From the NCBI GenBank assembly GCA_036502295.1, contig DASXYU010000085.1, positions 1 through 64,000 on the forward strand: 64,000 bases of DNA, given 5' to 3'. The stretch's first letter is position 1. Each line of letters opens with the position of its first letter. The notes below the pieces were generated by a model, which was not told the origin of the DNA, did not search any database, and worked only from the letters and a program-made list of their open reading frames with translations. The position numbers and the translations under genes are program-made. Positions 16,847-25,900 of the stretch are shown here, in pieces. The DNA is from DASXYU01 sp036502295. GTDB lineage: Bacteria; Actinomycetota; Actinomycetes; Mycobacteriales; Jatrophihabitantaceae.

Positions 16847-18475
16847 TTACGCCGGCACCGGCGACTTGCTGAAGGTGAACCCCGGGAATCCGGAGTCAAC
16901 CTCCTTGCCCACCTCGGCGCGATAGGCGGCCAGCCCACCGAGGTAGCACAGCGTGCTTGCCTTCTTGCCGGGGACGTTGGCTCCGAGGAACCAAGGCCGG
17001 TCTCCCATGCCCTGTGGCAGGAGGGTGGCCGCCAGGATCGCGTCGCACATGTCCGACCAGGTCTGGGCAGCCTCCTCAGTTGCTTCTACCCGCTCCGCGT
17101 CGTCCTCTAGTGCGCGCCCCAGCAGCTTGCCGATCAGCTCGACCTGCGTCTCGATCACCGGCGGGTGGCTCGCGAAGGGTGCCTGTGGACCGAGGATCGC
17201 GAAGAGGTTCGGGAAGCCCGGAGATGCCAGGCCGAACAGCGCCTTCGCGTCATGCGTCCATTGGTCGGCGATCGTGCGATCGCCGACACCGTGGACGTTC
17301 ATCTGCGCCAACGGACCGGTAATCGCATCGAAGCCGGTCGCATAGATGATCACGTCGAACTCGTACTTGGCCGTCCCCGTCCGTAGGCCGGTCGGGGTGA
17401 CCTCCTGGATCGGGTCCTCACGGACGCTGACCAGTGTCACGTTCGGCCGGTTGTAGGTCTCGTAATAGAAGTTGCCGAGCGGAGGCCGCTTACCGCCGAT
17501 CGGGTGCGTCGTCGGAGACAGTAATTCGGCGGTCGCAGGATCCTTGACAATCGCGCGGATCTTGCGGCGGACGAACTCTGACGCTGCATCGTTGACCCGC
17601 TGGTCGACGAGCATGTCGTCGAAGGTCTCAAAGATGTAGTGGAAGCCACCGGCCTCCCATCCGGCTTCAAGTACGCGTTCCAGCTCCGCGTCGTCGACCT
17701 CTGCACCGAGGCGATTCGCCGGCTCCATCGGAAAGGCAAAGACATGATTGAACGTCTTCTCCCAGACGTTCTCGAAGTCACGGCGGAGCGCTTGCTGCTG
17801 TTCTGGGCTCAGGGCGTGATTGCGCCCAGGCAGCGCGTAGTTCGGGGTGCGCTGGAAGACCGTCAAGTGCTCCGCGACCTGCCCTACCGACTGAATTACT
17901 TGTATGCCGGTAGCGCCAGTGCCGATGACCGCCACGCGCTTGCCCGCGAAGTCGACCGGTTCCTTCGGCCACTGCGAAGTCACATATGACTCGCCCTGGA
18001 ATGTGTCGGCCCCCGGAAATGGTGGCTTGTATGCGATACCCAGCCAGCCGAGGCCGGTGATGAGCCACCGACTGGTTACTTGCAGCCCGTCTTCAGTGGT
18101 CACGGTCCAGCGGTTGGTTGCGTCGTCGAAATAGGCACCGTTGACCCGGGTGGAGAACCGGATGTCCTTGCGCATGTCGTGCTTGTCCGCCACGGCCTGC
18201 AGGTACTTCAGAACTTCGGGCTGGGCGGTGTAGCGCTCGCGGAAGTCCCATTGCTGCCATAGCTCGCGGTCGAACGAGAAGCAGTACGCCCAGCTCTCGG
18301 TGTCGGTGCGGGCTCCCGGATACCGGTTCCAATACCAGGTGCCTCCGACGTCGGTGCCGGCCTCGAAGACCTGCAGGCTCAAGTCGAGCTGCCGCAGGAG
18401 ATGAATGGTGCGGAGCCCTGCGAAGCCTGCGCCGACGACGACGACATCGACTTCCCGGAGTATTTGCGTAGGCAT
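16847..18475 (-). CDS. Baeyer-Villiger-type flavin-containing monooxygenase
   Basis: A 542-residue FAD/NADPH enzyme. FAD-binding GAGFAGLRTIHLLRQ is near residue 17, then a WYWNRYPGARTDTES segment, and the NADPH-binding motif GTGATGIQVIQSVG in the middle. These are typical of cyclohexanone- and 4-hydroxyacetophenone-monooxygenase-like proteins. The fingerprint F-x-G-x3-H-x3-W-P appears as FQGESYVTSQWP, so Val occupies the His position. By family it converts a ketone to an ester or lactone. The start at 18475 has AAAGGA upstream. It lies 83 nt downstream of the cupin gene, probably in one operon. Confidence 0.88.
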   Translation of the reverse strand: MPTQILREVDVVVVGAGFAGLRTIHLLRQLDLSLQVFEAGTDVGGTWYWNRYPGARTDTESWAYCFSFDRELWQQWDFRERYTAQPEVLKYLQAVADKHDMRKDIRFSTRVNGAYFDDATNRWTVTTEDGLQVTSRWLITGLGWLGIAYKPPFPGADTFQGESYVTSQWPKEPVDFAGKRVAVIGTGATGIQVIQSVGQVAEHLTVFQRTPNYALPGRNHALSPEQQQALRRDFENVWEKTFNHVFAFPMEPANRLGAEVDDAELERVLEAGWEAGGFHYIFETFDDMLVDQRVNDAASEFVRRKIRAIVKDPATAELLSPTTHPIGGKRPPLGNFYYETYNRPNVTLVSVREDPIQEVTPTGLRTGTAKYEFDVIIYATGFDAITGPLAQMNVHGVGDRTIADQWTHDAKALFGLASPGFPNLFAILGPQAPFASHPPVIETQVELIGKLLGRALEDDAERVEATEEAAQTWSDMCDAILAATLLPQGMGDRPWFLGANVPGKKASTLCYLGGLAAYRAEVGKEVDSGFPGFTFSKSPVPA

Positions 18476-18558
18476 ACGCGCATGTCCTTTCGTGTTATTG
18501 ATGATCGCTAGGTAATGCCCGACTGAGGGCAGCCGCGGAATCTGCGGAGTGAGGGATG

Positions 18559-19119
18559 TCAGCCTGCGGGCTGGATGTCCAAGATCACGTAGGCGAGAGT
18601 CGCCGGGACCTTCCCGTGGTTGCGCCAACCGTGCCGGGCGCCGTTCTGCACCACGCAGGTGCCCGGAGGCAGGTGGACCTCGGCTCCGTTGTCGAGCTCT
18701 ACCCAGAGGTCGCCCTCGAGGACGATGACGTAGTCGATGGTCTTCGTCTGGTGCATGCCGGGGGCGTCAGGTTCGAATGCGCCGAGCAACCCAGGGACCT
18801 TCGCCTCGGCTTCGGCGACTAACGGCTCAAGGACCGCCGGATTCGGGGCGGGTTCGTCTGACTCATGGCCGTTGTCGGGCTCTGGCGGCAACCGAAACAA
18901 GCCGAAGCGCGTTCCGCCAGGCCCGGGAAAGAAGGTCGCGTTGTCAGGCTTCGGGTCGGTGACGGGGCTGCTCAGCGGCCCTTCGGTACCCCAGACCTGG
19001 AACATCTGGACGCCGGGCATGATGGCGAGCTCGACCGGGGGCAGCAGTTCGTCTTCGTAGGCGATGGAGGCGCCGGCGCCGTCGACGCCGGTCACGACAC
19101 GCTTGATGGAAATCGTCAT
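18559..19119 (-). CDS. Cupin-domain protein
   Basis: A 186-residue protein. The C-terminal half is a cupin barrel: MHQTKTIDYVIVLEGDLWVE is motif 1-like, and CVVQNGARHGWRNHG, with its His residues, is motif 2-like. The N-terminal half (MTISIKRVVTGVDGAGAS...) is typical of a group of actinobacterial and fungal cupins found near oxygenases. It could be a small metal-dependent oxygenase/isomerase or a sensor. ATG 19119 is preferred to the longer frame, which would run into the divergent P450 control region. Probably cotranscribed with the monooxygenase. Confidence 0.8.
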   Translation of the reverse strand: MTISIKRVVTGVDGAGASIAYEDELLPPVELAIMPGVQMFQVWGTEGPLSSPVTDPKPDNATFFPGPGGTRFGLFRLPPEPDNGHESDEPAPNPAVLEPLVAEAEAKVPGLLGAFEPDAPGMHQTKTIDYVIVLEGDLWVELDNGAEVHLPPGTCVVQNGARHGWRNHGKVPATLAYVILDIQPAG

Positions 19120-19267
19120 GGCGGGAACTGTGACATGGCTCGCACTCGAGCGGGAGTCGCGGCCGGGCAAGAGATTTGTGCGCGGCTCCAGATTGTGTGG
19201 CTCGAGGCCGTCGAGATGTGCACCGAGGACGTGCCATTGTCGCGGTTTCCGAGACTTGGAGAATTCG
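19120..19267. promoter_or_regulatory. Divergent promoter region, cupin and P450 operons
   Basis: 148 bp between the leftward cupin start and the rightward P450 start; both catabolic operons must be driven from here. The P450 RBS (GGAG) is at its right edge. No convincing palindromic operator was seen. Confidence 0.4.
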
Positions 19268-20494
19268 ATGTCGACGACGTATGACCCCACCGACCTGGCG
19301 CAACTGCGCGACCCCTACGCGATATTTGCGCAGATGCGTGCTGATGGTGGCGTGCATTGGTGTGAGCCGATTTCAGGCTGGATCGCGCTGGACTGGGCCA
19401 GTGTGCAGGCCGTGGTTGCAACACCGGCGGTGTTCTCCGCCAATCGGTTGTTGCCGGTCCACGAGCGGCTGTCGGAGGAGAAGCGTGCTTCGGCTGCGGA
19501 CGTATTGCGCTGGTTGTCGCTGTGGATGGTCTTCCAGGACCCGCCGAACCACACCCGACTGCGCCGCTATCTGTCCACGGTGATCAATCCGCGCATGGTC
19601 GAGTCGTTGCGGACCTCGATCACTGAGATCACCTCGGATCTGTTCGTCGGCCTACCGAAGGACCAGCCTGTCGACTTCTTCACCGACGTTGCACTGACCC
19701 TGCCGGGTTACGTCGTAATGGATCTGCTCGGCGTGCCCCGCGACCGACTCGCTGAAGTCAAGCAGTGGTCCGACGAGATGATGCTCTTCATCGGCAGCTC
19801 GCGCGGCGTCGAGGATAAGTACGAGCGGGCCCGGCACGGCGCCTACTCCATGGCGGAACTATTCCGCCAACTCATCGATGAGCGCCGGGCGCATCCGCAG
19901 GAGGACGCCCTCACGCGGATGATCACTACCGAGATTGACGGCGAGACGCTCACCGAGGACGAGTTGATCGCGAGCATGATGATGATAGGCAACGGCGCGC
20001 AGGACACCACCGCACACCTGTTGACCAACGGTTTGATCGCGTTGGACCAGCACCCGGAGGTCGCGGAGAAACTTGCTGCAGACCTCGACGGGCTCGTCGT
20101 CACCGCGGTGGATGAATTTCTTCGGTTCGACTCGCCGGTACTCTCCACAGGGCGTCTCCTGACGGCGGACACCGAGCTCGGTGGGCAGCGCCTCAAAGAG
20201 GGTGATCGGATCTTTGCGATGCTTGCGGCTGCCAACCGAGACCCTGCGGTCTTCGACTCTCCCGACGAGATCGTTCTCGAAGGCCGTCCGAACGGCCACC
20301 TCGCCTTCTCGAAAGGCGTGCATTTCTGTCTCGGTGCTCCGCTGGCCAGGCTCGAAGGGCAGATCGCGTTCAAGTACATGATCGAGCAGTTCCCCAAGCT
20401 GCAACTCGCCGAGTCGCTGGACTCGATTGCCTGGAACAACTCGCTGGTCAGCCGTGGCCCGATGCGACTGCCGGTTGTCCTTGGGGACGCGTGA
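19268..20494 (+). CDS. Cytochrome P450
   Basis: A 408-residue soluble bacterial P450. The I-helix oxygen-activation segment is GNGAQDTTAHL, the ExxR motif is in the K-helix region (VDEFLRFDSPV), and the haem loop is FSKGVHFCLGAPLAR with the thiolate ligand C354. The length suits bacterial class I enzymes that hydroxylate terpenes, steroids or fatty acids. ATG 19268 has TTGGAG 7 nt upstream. It heads the long catabolic operon and overlaps the next gene by 4 nt (GTGA). No separate ferredoxin gene is present; the [2Fe-2S] reductase at 26342 is the nearest candidate electron donor. Confidence 0.95.
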   Translation: MSTTYDPTDLAQLRDPYAIFAQMRADGGVHWCEPISGWIALDWASVQAVVATPAVFSANRLLPVHERLSEEKRASAADVLRWLSLWMVFQDPPNHTRLRRYLSTVINPRMVESLRTSITEITSDLFVGLPKDQPVDFFTDVALTLPGYVVMDLLGVPRDRLAEVKQWSDEMMLFIGSSRGVEDKYERARHGAYSMAELFRQLIDERRAHPQEDALTRMITTEIDGETLTEDELIASMMMIGNGAQDTTAHLLTNGLIALDQHPEVAEKLAADLDGLVVTAVDEFLRFDSPVLSTGRLLTADTELGGQRLKEGDRIFAMLAAANRDPAVFDSPDEIVLEGRPNGHLAFSKGVHFCLGAPLARLEGQIAFKYMIEQFPKLQLAESLDSIAWNNSLVSRGPMRLPVVLGDA

Positions 20495-21582
20495 ACGCTC
20501 CGTTAGTTGCGCGCGACGATGAGTTCGTCCATGCGAATCCCTACGCCGTCTCCCACCCGGCGTCGCCCGCCTCGAACGATCCGCGATTCTTCGAGCGGTA
20601 CTGGAATGTCTGGCACGACGACACGGGAGACCTGCTGCTAGCTGTGGGCGGCAGCTGCTATCCGGTGCTTGGCAGGGTCGAGTCGTACGTGATCGTCAAT
20701 TTTCGTGGCGAGCATCGCTCCGTTCGGTCCTATCGCCCGCTCTCGTCAGAGTCGGAGGACCTCGCAGTTGGGCCCGTGCGTCCTGTGATTCTCGAAGGGC
20801 TACGCCGGTGGCGTCACACTCTCGAGGACGGGGAGTGGGGGTTCTCTTACGACCTTGAGTGGGTCGATACCGCTCGCCCGACCTTTAGCGCCGCATGGGG
20901 GCCGGAGGTGGCGATCGGTGAGCGACAGGTGACCGCCGGCTTCGAGAGCTTCGGGCAGGTCACCGGTTCGATTCAGGTCGACGGCACCCGTATCGAATGG
21001 GCGGCGGGTCAAGCACACGGCACTCGTGATCGCCACTGGGGTGTGGGCAGAGGGGTGGGTGGCCCTGCACTCAACGATGGCCGTGAGCACCGGCCGGGCT
21101 GGAAGGGCGGGATCTGGATCGACCTGCACGACGTCGGTCTCTGGGGCAGGAAGCTGCTCTATCGCCTCGATGATCCCCGTCCGGGCAGCGGATCGGTACG
21201 CGACGTGCAGCGGCGGCTGCGATTCGAACCGGAGACGCACCTGTTTCTGGAAGGAATCATTGAGCTGACCTTCGACGACGGCACCCACCGCTCGCTGCAC
21301 CTCGAGCGGCTGGGCAGCCAAATCGCTTTCATGCGCTGTGGCTTTTATGGCGGCACACCGGAGGAGGGGCTGCATCCCGGGGAGTACAACGGCCCGCCGC
21401 GGACCGAGTGGGACCGATTCGACATCAGCGACCCGAAGGTCCGCCTCATGCTGCGAGGTCTGGACGAACACCACTGCCGTGTCACCGATGGCACGAGGAC
21501 GACGACCGGCATCCTGCAACCGGTTGAGCCGGATGCATTCGAGGCTTGTCGCGAGGACCGTCCTGGCTGGGCTCTGTGGTGA
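20491..21582 (+). CDS. DUF7064/7065-like (AttH/CrtC-type beta-barrel) protein
   Basis: A 363-residue protein with no signal peptide. The sequence is rich in alternating aromatic and charged residues, and GTRDRHWGVGRG matches the G-x-RDHSWG motif of the lipocalin-like AttH/CrtC (carotenoid hydratase-related) fold; the N-terminal half matches what I recall of DUF7064/7065 proteins. These are often coded next to P450s and acyl-CoA ligases. The GTG start overlaps the P450 stop by 4 nt, pointing to coupled synthesis and a shared substrate. Function is not established: hydratase, isomerase or carrier are all possible. Confidence 0.65.
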   Translation: MNAPLVARDDEFVHANPYAVSHPASPASNDPRFFERYWNVWHDDTGDLLLAVGGSCYPVLGRVESYVIVNFRGEHRSVRSYRPLSSESEDLAVGPVRPVILEGLRRWRHTLEDGEWGFSYDLEWVDTARPTFSAAWGPEVAIGERQVTAGFESFGQVTGSIQVDGTRIEWAAGQAHGTRDRHWGVGRGVGGPALNDGREHRPGWKGGIWIDLHDVGLWGRKLLYRLDDPRPGSGSVRDVQRRLRFEPETHLFLEGIIELTFDDGTHRSLHLERLGSQIAFMRCGFYGGTPEEGLHPGEYNGPPRTEWDRFDISDPKVRLMLRGLDEHHCRVTDGTRTTTGILQPVEPDAFEACREDRPGWALW

Positions 21583-21699
21583 CTCTCTGCTTTGTACTGC
21601 CGGACAGAGACGGGTGTGACGCAGACCTCGTCATCGGCTTCGTTCGTAGTTACGGTCCATCCAGAGTGGGTCGAAAGACCCTGGACCAGGAGATCACCC
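21583..21699. other. Intercistronic leader with small GAAA-loop hairpin
   Basis: A 117-nt spacer inside the P450 operon. At 21668-21681 GGGTC-GAAA-GACCC forms a short stem capped by a GNRA-type loop, 8 nt before the AGGAG of the next gene. It could modulate ligase translation, but the stem is short and may be chance. Confidence 0.35.
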
Positions 21700-23268
21700 G
21701 TGAGCCTTAAGTACGACTTCTCGTTGATGTGTCCTGACGTGATTGCGCACAACGCACGAGTAAGTGCAGAGGCGATCGCTGTTGTCTTCGAGGACGAGCG
21801 GCTCACCTGGCGAGAGCTCGACGAACGGACGAACCGGTTCGCCAACATGCTCCGGGCAGAGGGACTCGACAAGGGCGACAAGGTTGCACTCTTCATCCCC
21901 GCCTCGTTGAACGCCTTCATCGCCTTTTGGGGCAGTGCCAAGGCCGGCTGCGTGACGGTGCCGTTGAACGTCATGCTCGACGGGGAGTCGCTGCTGCGTC
22001 TCGCGACCGACTCCGACTCGCTGGTCATGATCGCTGACGTGGAGACCGAGCCGATCCTCGATTCCATTCGTGCCCGGCTTCCGCAGATCGAGGAGTCCCA
22101 CTGGCTGACTTTCGGCGTGGCGCACGATCATTGGCGCTCGGTCGGGACTCTGCTGGCGAAAGCTCCCACGACGCCGTGCGCGGTGAAGATCCACCCGTCC
22201 GACATCATCACAATCCTCTATACCTCCGGTACCACTGGACACCCGAAGGGCATCGAGCACACGCACGTCAGCCGCATGATGTATCCGTACGGCTTCGCGA
22301 TGGGCCTGAAGATCGATCGCTACTCGGTTGCCGTTCTCGGGACTCCGCCCTACGCCTCCGGCACTTGGATCACGATGATGCCGACCATGTACCGCGGTGG
22401 CACCGTCGTCATTCTCCGGAAATTCACCGCCGAGGCGTTCCTCGCCGCCGTCGAGCGTGAGCGCGGTACCCATGCATTCCTCGTGCCGACGCAGTGGATC
22501 GCCATTCTTGAATACGCTGCGCTACGAAACCACGACGTGAGCAGCCTGCGCTGCATCGTCACCTCTGGTCAGCCGATCGCGGAGAAGACGTACCACGCGC
22601 TGGAGGAAGCTTTCCCGAACGCCGGCATCCACGAGGTTTACGGCTTCTCGGAGGGCTTCGCGACACTGCGACTGCCCGAAGACGCCGTCCACGGTAAACG
22701 CACCTCTGTCGGGAAACCGCTGATGTTGGAAGACATCCGCATCATCGACGAGAGCGGTGCTGAGCTGACCGCAGGGGAGAGTGGCGAGATCGTCGTGCAT
22801 TCGATCGGCATGATGACCGGCTACTACAAGAACCCCGAACTGACCGACGAATCTACCTGGACCGCGCCAGACGGACGGGGATTCATGCGCACCGGAGACA
22901 TCGGTTCCTTGGACAAGGACGGCTTCCTCTACGTCTCCGGTCGACTCAAGGACATGATCAAGTCCGGCGGAATCAACATCTTCGCCGTTGACATCGAGCA
23001 GGTCTTCATGCACCACCCCGACGTCAGCGAGGCGGCAGCCATCGGCATACCGCATCTGAAGTGGGGTGAGACCCCCCTGGTGATCGTTATCCCGGTTCAA
23101 GGTGCCGACATCGATCCGGAAGAGCTCCGGCACTGGGCCAACGAGCGACTTGCCAAATATCAACGTGCCAGCCAGGTCATCGTTCGTACGGAGCTGCCGC
23201 GCGCGGTCTACGGCAAGGTCGCCAAGGCCGAGCTGCGCCAGGAGTTCGGTTGGGGAGTTGGCCTGTGA
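21700..23268 (+). CDS. AMP-forming acyl-CoA synthetase / CoA ligase
   Basis: A 522-residue adenylate-forming ligase. The P-loop-like motif is ILYTSGTTGHPKG, followed by YGFSEG, the hinge TGDIGSLDKDGFLYVSGR, RLKDMIKSGG and the C-terminal catalytic Lys in AVYGKVAKAEL. It activates a carboxylic acid to its CoA thioester with ATP. The GTG start at 21700 is fixed by AGGAG 8 nt upstream and by the N-terminus SLKYDFSLMCPDVIAHNA; a longer in-frame version would not improve the match. It overlaps the enoyl-CoA hydratase gene by 4 nt. Confidence 0.93.
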   Translation: MSLKYDFSLMCPDVIAHNARVSAEAIAVVFEDERLTWRELDERTNRFANMLRAEGLDKGDKVALFIPASLNAFIAFWGSAKAGCVTVPLNVMLDGESLLRLATDSDSLVMIADVETEPILDSIRARLPQIEESHWLTFGVAHDHWRSVGTLLAKAPTTPCAVKIHPSDIITILYTSGTTGHPKGIEHTHVSRMMYPYGFAMGLKIDRYSVAVLGTPPYASGTWITMMPTMYRGGTVVILRKFTAEAFLAAVERERGTHAFLVPTQWIAILEYAALRNHDVSSLRCIVTSGQPIAEKTYHALEEAFPNAGIHEVYGFSEGFATLRLPEDAVHGKRTSVGKPLMLEDIRIIDESGAELTAGESGEIVVHSIGMMTGYYKNPELTDESTWTAPDGRGFMRTGDIGSLDKDGFLYVSGRLKDMIKSGGINIFAVDIEQVFMHHPDVSEAAAIGIPHLKWGETPLVIVIPVQGADIDPEELRHWANERLAKYQRASQVIVRTELPRAVYGKVAKAELRQEFGWGVGL

Positions 23269-24074
23269 CCGCGATCCGCTACCCCGACTACGAGAGCCTT
23301 GAGCTGGACTGGCCTGAGCCGCACGTCCTTCGCGTGATGCTGAGCCGCGGCAAGATGAACTCGCTCGACTTCCAGATGCACCGTGACCTCGGTTCGATCT
23401 GGCGCCTGATCGATGAGGATCCCGAAGTCTCGTCGGTCGTCCTGGGTGGCAAGGGACGCGCCTACAGCGCCGGTGGAGATTTCGACATGGTGCAGCGCAT
23501 CATCGACGACTACGACTTCCGCTGCCAGATGTGGAAGGAAGGTCGAGCACTTGTGCAGAACATGCTCGACTGCGGCAAACCTATTGTGTCGGCGATAAGC
23601 GGAGCGGCAGCTGGCGGCGGCTTGGCCAGCGCACTCTTGGCCGATGTCAGCGTTGCCGGCCGTACGGCCAAGCTCGTCGACGGTCACACCACCCTTGGCG
23701 TCGCTGCTGACGACCACGCCGTTGCGATTTGGCCGCTGCTGTGCGGACTGTCGAAGGCCAAGTACTACCTGATGACCAGCGATGCCATCACGGGCGAGGA
23801 AGCCGAGCGCATCGGGCTGGTGACCTTCTGCGTCGAGGACGACTTGGTTGACAAGCGCGCGCTCGAGATCGCATCTCGGCTCGCCCATGGGGCACCGAGC
23901 GCTATCCGGTGGACCAAGCAATCGCTCAACAACTGGGTTCGCGCCGCATGGCCGTCCTTCGAAGCCTCGCTAGCGTTCGGGATTCTCGGCTTTACCGGAC
24001 CTGAGGCGGTCGAGGGGCTGGCAGCGCTACGTGAGAAGCGTCCCCCCAACTTTGCCCAGCGTTCCTACATCTGA
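23265..24074 (+). CDS. Enoyl-CoA hydratase/isomerase (crotonase family)
   Basis: A 269-residue crotonase-fold protein. Oxyanion-hole segments are GRAYSAGGDFDMVQ and SGAAAGGGLASALLADVSV; a helical C-terminus carries AIRWTKQSLNNW. The position of the usual first catalytic Glu is not obvious (VDGHTTLGVAADDH), so hydratase, isomerase or ring-cleaving hydrolase activity are all possible. GTG 23265 overlaps the ligase stop by 4 nt with GGGGAG upstream. Confidence 0.9.
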   Translation: MTAIRYPDYESLELDWPEPHVLRVMLSRGKMNSLDFQMHRDLGSIWRLIDEDPEVSSVVLGGKGRAYSAGGDFDMVQRIIDDYDFRCQMWKEGRALVQNMLDCGKPIVSAISGAAAGGGLASALLADVSVAGRTAKLVDGHTTLGVAADDHAVAIWPLLCGLSKAKYYLMTSDAITGEEAERIGLVTFCVEDDLVDKRALEIASRLAHGAPSAIRWTKQSLNNWVRAAWPSFEASLAFGILGFTGPEAVEGLAALREKRPPNFAQRSYI

Positions 24075-24086
24075 AAGTGAGCTGAC

Positions 24087-24893
24087 ATGCCCGATACAGC
24101 GGTGGTCCCGCCGACGCGACCGACCCTGGCCCTCAACGAGCGCACCTACATCGTCACCGGCGGCGGTGGCGGCATCGGCGGCGCGGCGGTCGCCAGGTTG
24201 CTGCGCGTCGGTTCGAACGTTGTCGCGGTCGACCTGAGTTCGCGCCGCCTCAACGGCACCGCCGAGGCCACGCGTGAGCTGCCGGGAGCGTTGCGGACGA
24301 TCAAGGCCGACATCACCACAGAGGCCGGCGTTCAGGAGGCGGTCGACTTCGCGGTAACCGAGTTTGGCTCGGTACAGGGTGTGGCCAACGTCGCTGGCGG
24401 CATGGTCAACATCAACCGCGAGGTCTACGACGTGCCGCTGGAGTCCATCTCGCTGGACGACTTCGTCCAGATGTACGCGCTCAACGTGAACAGCGCCTTC
24501 CTCATGTGCCGAGCGCTGGAGAAGCACTTCATTGCGCAGGGCTACGGGAAGATCGTCAACGTGGCTTCGCTGGCCGCCTTCGCCAACCGTCTTGAGCTTG
24601 GCAACGCCGCGTACAACTCTGCCAAGGCAGCGGTGATCGCCTTCACCCAGAGCGTGAGCATGCAGCTGGGGCGGCAGGGCGTACGCGCCAACTGCATCGC
24701 CCCCGGCCTCGTGCTCAGCGACCGTGTGCGCGAATGGATCGACGAGGGCTACCGAGACCGGCATCTCGCCTACACCGCACTCGGCGACCTGCCCCGTCCC
24801 GAAGACCTCGGCGAAGGCATCGCGTTCTTCCTTGAACCCCAGTCCGACGCCGTCACTGGTGAGACCTTGCGAGTCGCTGCCGGAGTCCGATGA
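24087..24893 (+). CDS. SDR-family oxidoreductase
   Basis: A 268-residue short-chain dehydrogenase. The glycine-rich loop TGGGGGIGGAAVA is at about residue 29, VAGGM stands at the NNAG site, and the catalytic motif is YNSAKAAVIAFTQSV. It lies 12 nt after the hydratase stop in the P450 operon. A role as 3-hydroxyacyl-CoA or cyclic-alcohol dehydrogenase would fit between the P450/hydratase and the Baeyer-Villiger or thiolase step; that is inference. It overlaps the next gene by 4 nt (ATGA). Confidence 0.92.
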   Translation: MPDTAVVPPTRPTLALNERTYIVTGGGGGIGGAAVARLLRVGSNVVAVDLSSRRLNGTAEATRELPGALRTIKADITTEAGVQEAVDFAVTEFGSVQGVANVAGGMVNINREVYDVPLESISLDDFVQMYALNVNSAFLMCRALEKHFIAQGYGKIVNVASLAAFANRLELGNAAYNSAKAAVIAFTQSVSMQLGRQGVRANCIAPGLVLSDRVREWIDEGYRDRHLAYTALGDLPRPEDLGEGIAFFLEPQSDAVTGETLRVAAGVR

Positions 24894-25900
24894 CCCCGTC
24901 TGTTCCGTCGAGTAACGCGGCGGCCGACTTGGCTGGCCGCGTTCAGGAGCTGCTGCGCCTGCGCCTGCCGCAAGCCCTTGACGTGACCGTCTCCGAACCG
25001 GTGCGGGTGTTTGGCGGCAATGCCCGCATTGCATGGGCCTGTGATGCCTGCTGGACCTCAGCCGGAGACAACGATAAGCACGAGGAGCCGCTGATCCTGC
25101 TCATTCGAGCTGCCGGCTCGCAGGTTCAGACCGATCCCACCCGTGAGTTCTCGGCACTGGACGGTCTCGCCGAACGCGGCGTGCGTGCGCCCAGGGTGTG
25201 GGCGCACGACCCGGACGGACAACTGTTCGGAGCCCCCGCGGTGCTGCTGCAGCGGCTACCGGGACACACGGACGCCGTGGAGTACCTGTCGGCCGACTCC
25301 GAGCTGGGCCGGGCCCGCACACTGGATCTGGCCCGGGCGGCAGCCGAGCTGCACGCCGTTGAGCCCATCGCGCAATCGGAGCAACCGCAACTGGCGTACT
25401 GGCGGGCAGGATTCGAGGAGAGCCGTCTCGAGCCGCACCCGGCGCTGTCCTGGTTGTTCGACTGGCTCGAGGACAATGCAAGGCCGCCCGCGCGACGCGC
25501 GCTGGTGCACGGTGACTTCCGGCCCGGCAACGTCCTCTACGAAGGTGACCGCATCGTGGGGCTGCTGGATTGGGAGATGGCGCATGTCGGTGACCCGATC
25601 GAGGATCTGGCATGGGCCTATCACTCGCTGTGGAGCCCGGAGCGGTTCGTGCCGATCGCGGAGTTCGTCGGCGCGTACGAAGGGGCCGGAGGTATACCGG
25701 TCACCGAGGCGGCGTTGCGCTGGAACCGAGTCTTCTGCGAGGTGAAGTACGCCACGATCAGCCTGCAGGCAGCCCGAGCGGTCATCGATGGGCGCAGTCA
25801 CAACCTGCGGTTGATCGACCGGGCCCGGAGCGTGATTCCCTCCATCCAGGTATGTCTGGAGTGGGTCGCAGCGAAGAAGCCACTGGAAGCCTCATGTTGA
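24890..25900 (+). CDS. APH-like phosphotransferase (acyl-CoA dehydrogenase-associated type)
   Basis: A 336-residue aminoglycoside-phosphotransferase/choline-kinase fold protein. The Brenner motif is LVHGDFRPGNVLYEG and the metal-binding motif is GLLDWEMAHVGDPIEDLAW. The N-lobe has the nucleotide-binding beta-sheet region around VFGGNARIAW. Proteins of this subgroup sit beside acyl-CoA dehydrogenases (as in ACAD10/11, where the kinase phosphorylates hydroxyacyl-CoAs), so the substrate is more likely a hydroxylated acyl-CoA than an antibiotic. It is translationally coupled at both ends. Confidence 0.85.
   Translation: MTPSVPSSNAAADLAGRVQELLRLRLPQALDVTVSEPVRVFGGNARIAWACDACWTSAGDNDKHEEPLILLIRAAGSQVQTDPTREFSALDGLAERGVRAPRVWAHDPDGQLFGAPAVLLQRLPGHTDAVEYLSADSELGRARTLDLARAAAELHAVEPIAQSEQPQLAYWRAGFEESRLEPHPALSWLFDWLEDNARPPARRALVHGDFRPGNVLYEGDRIVGLLDWEMAHVGDPIEDLAWAYHSLWSPERFVPIAEFVGAYEGAGGIPVTEAALRWNRVFCEVKYATISLQAARAVIDGRSHNLRLIDRARSVIPSIQVCLEWVAAKKPLEASC

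Noticed and set aside
21668..21681. GGGTC-GAAA-GACCC as a riboswitch or regulatory RNA
   Set aside because: A single 5-bp stem is too little; listed only as a weak leader feature.
24890..25900. Aminoglycoside resistance gene
   Set aside because: Fold is APH-like, but the operon context and sequence type point to acyl-CoA-associated kinases.
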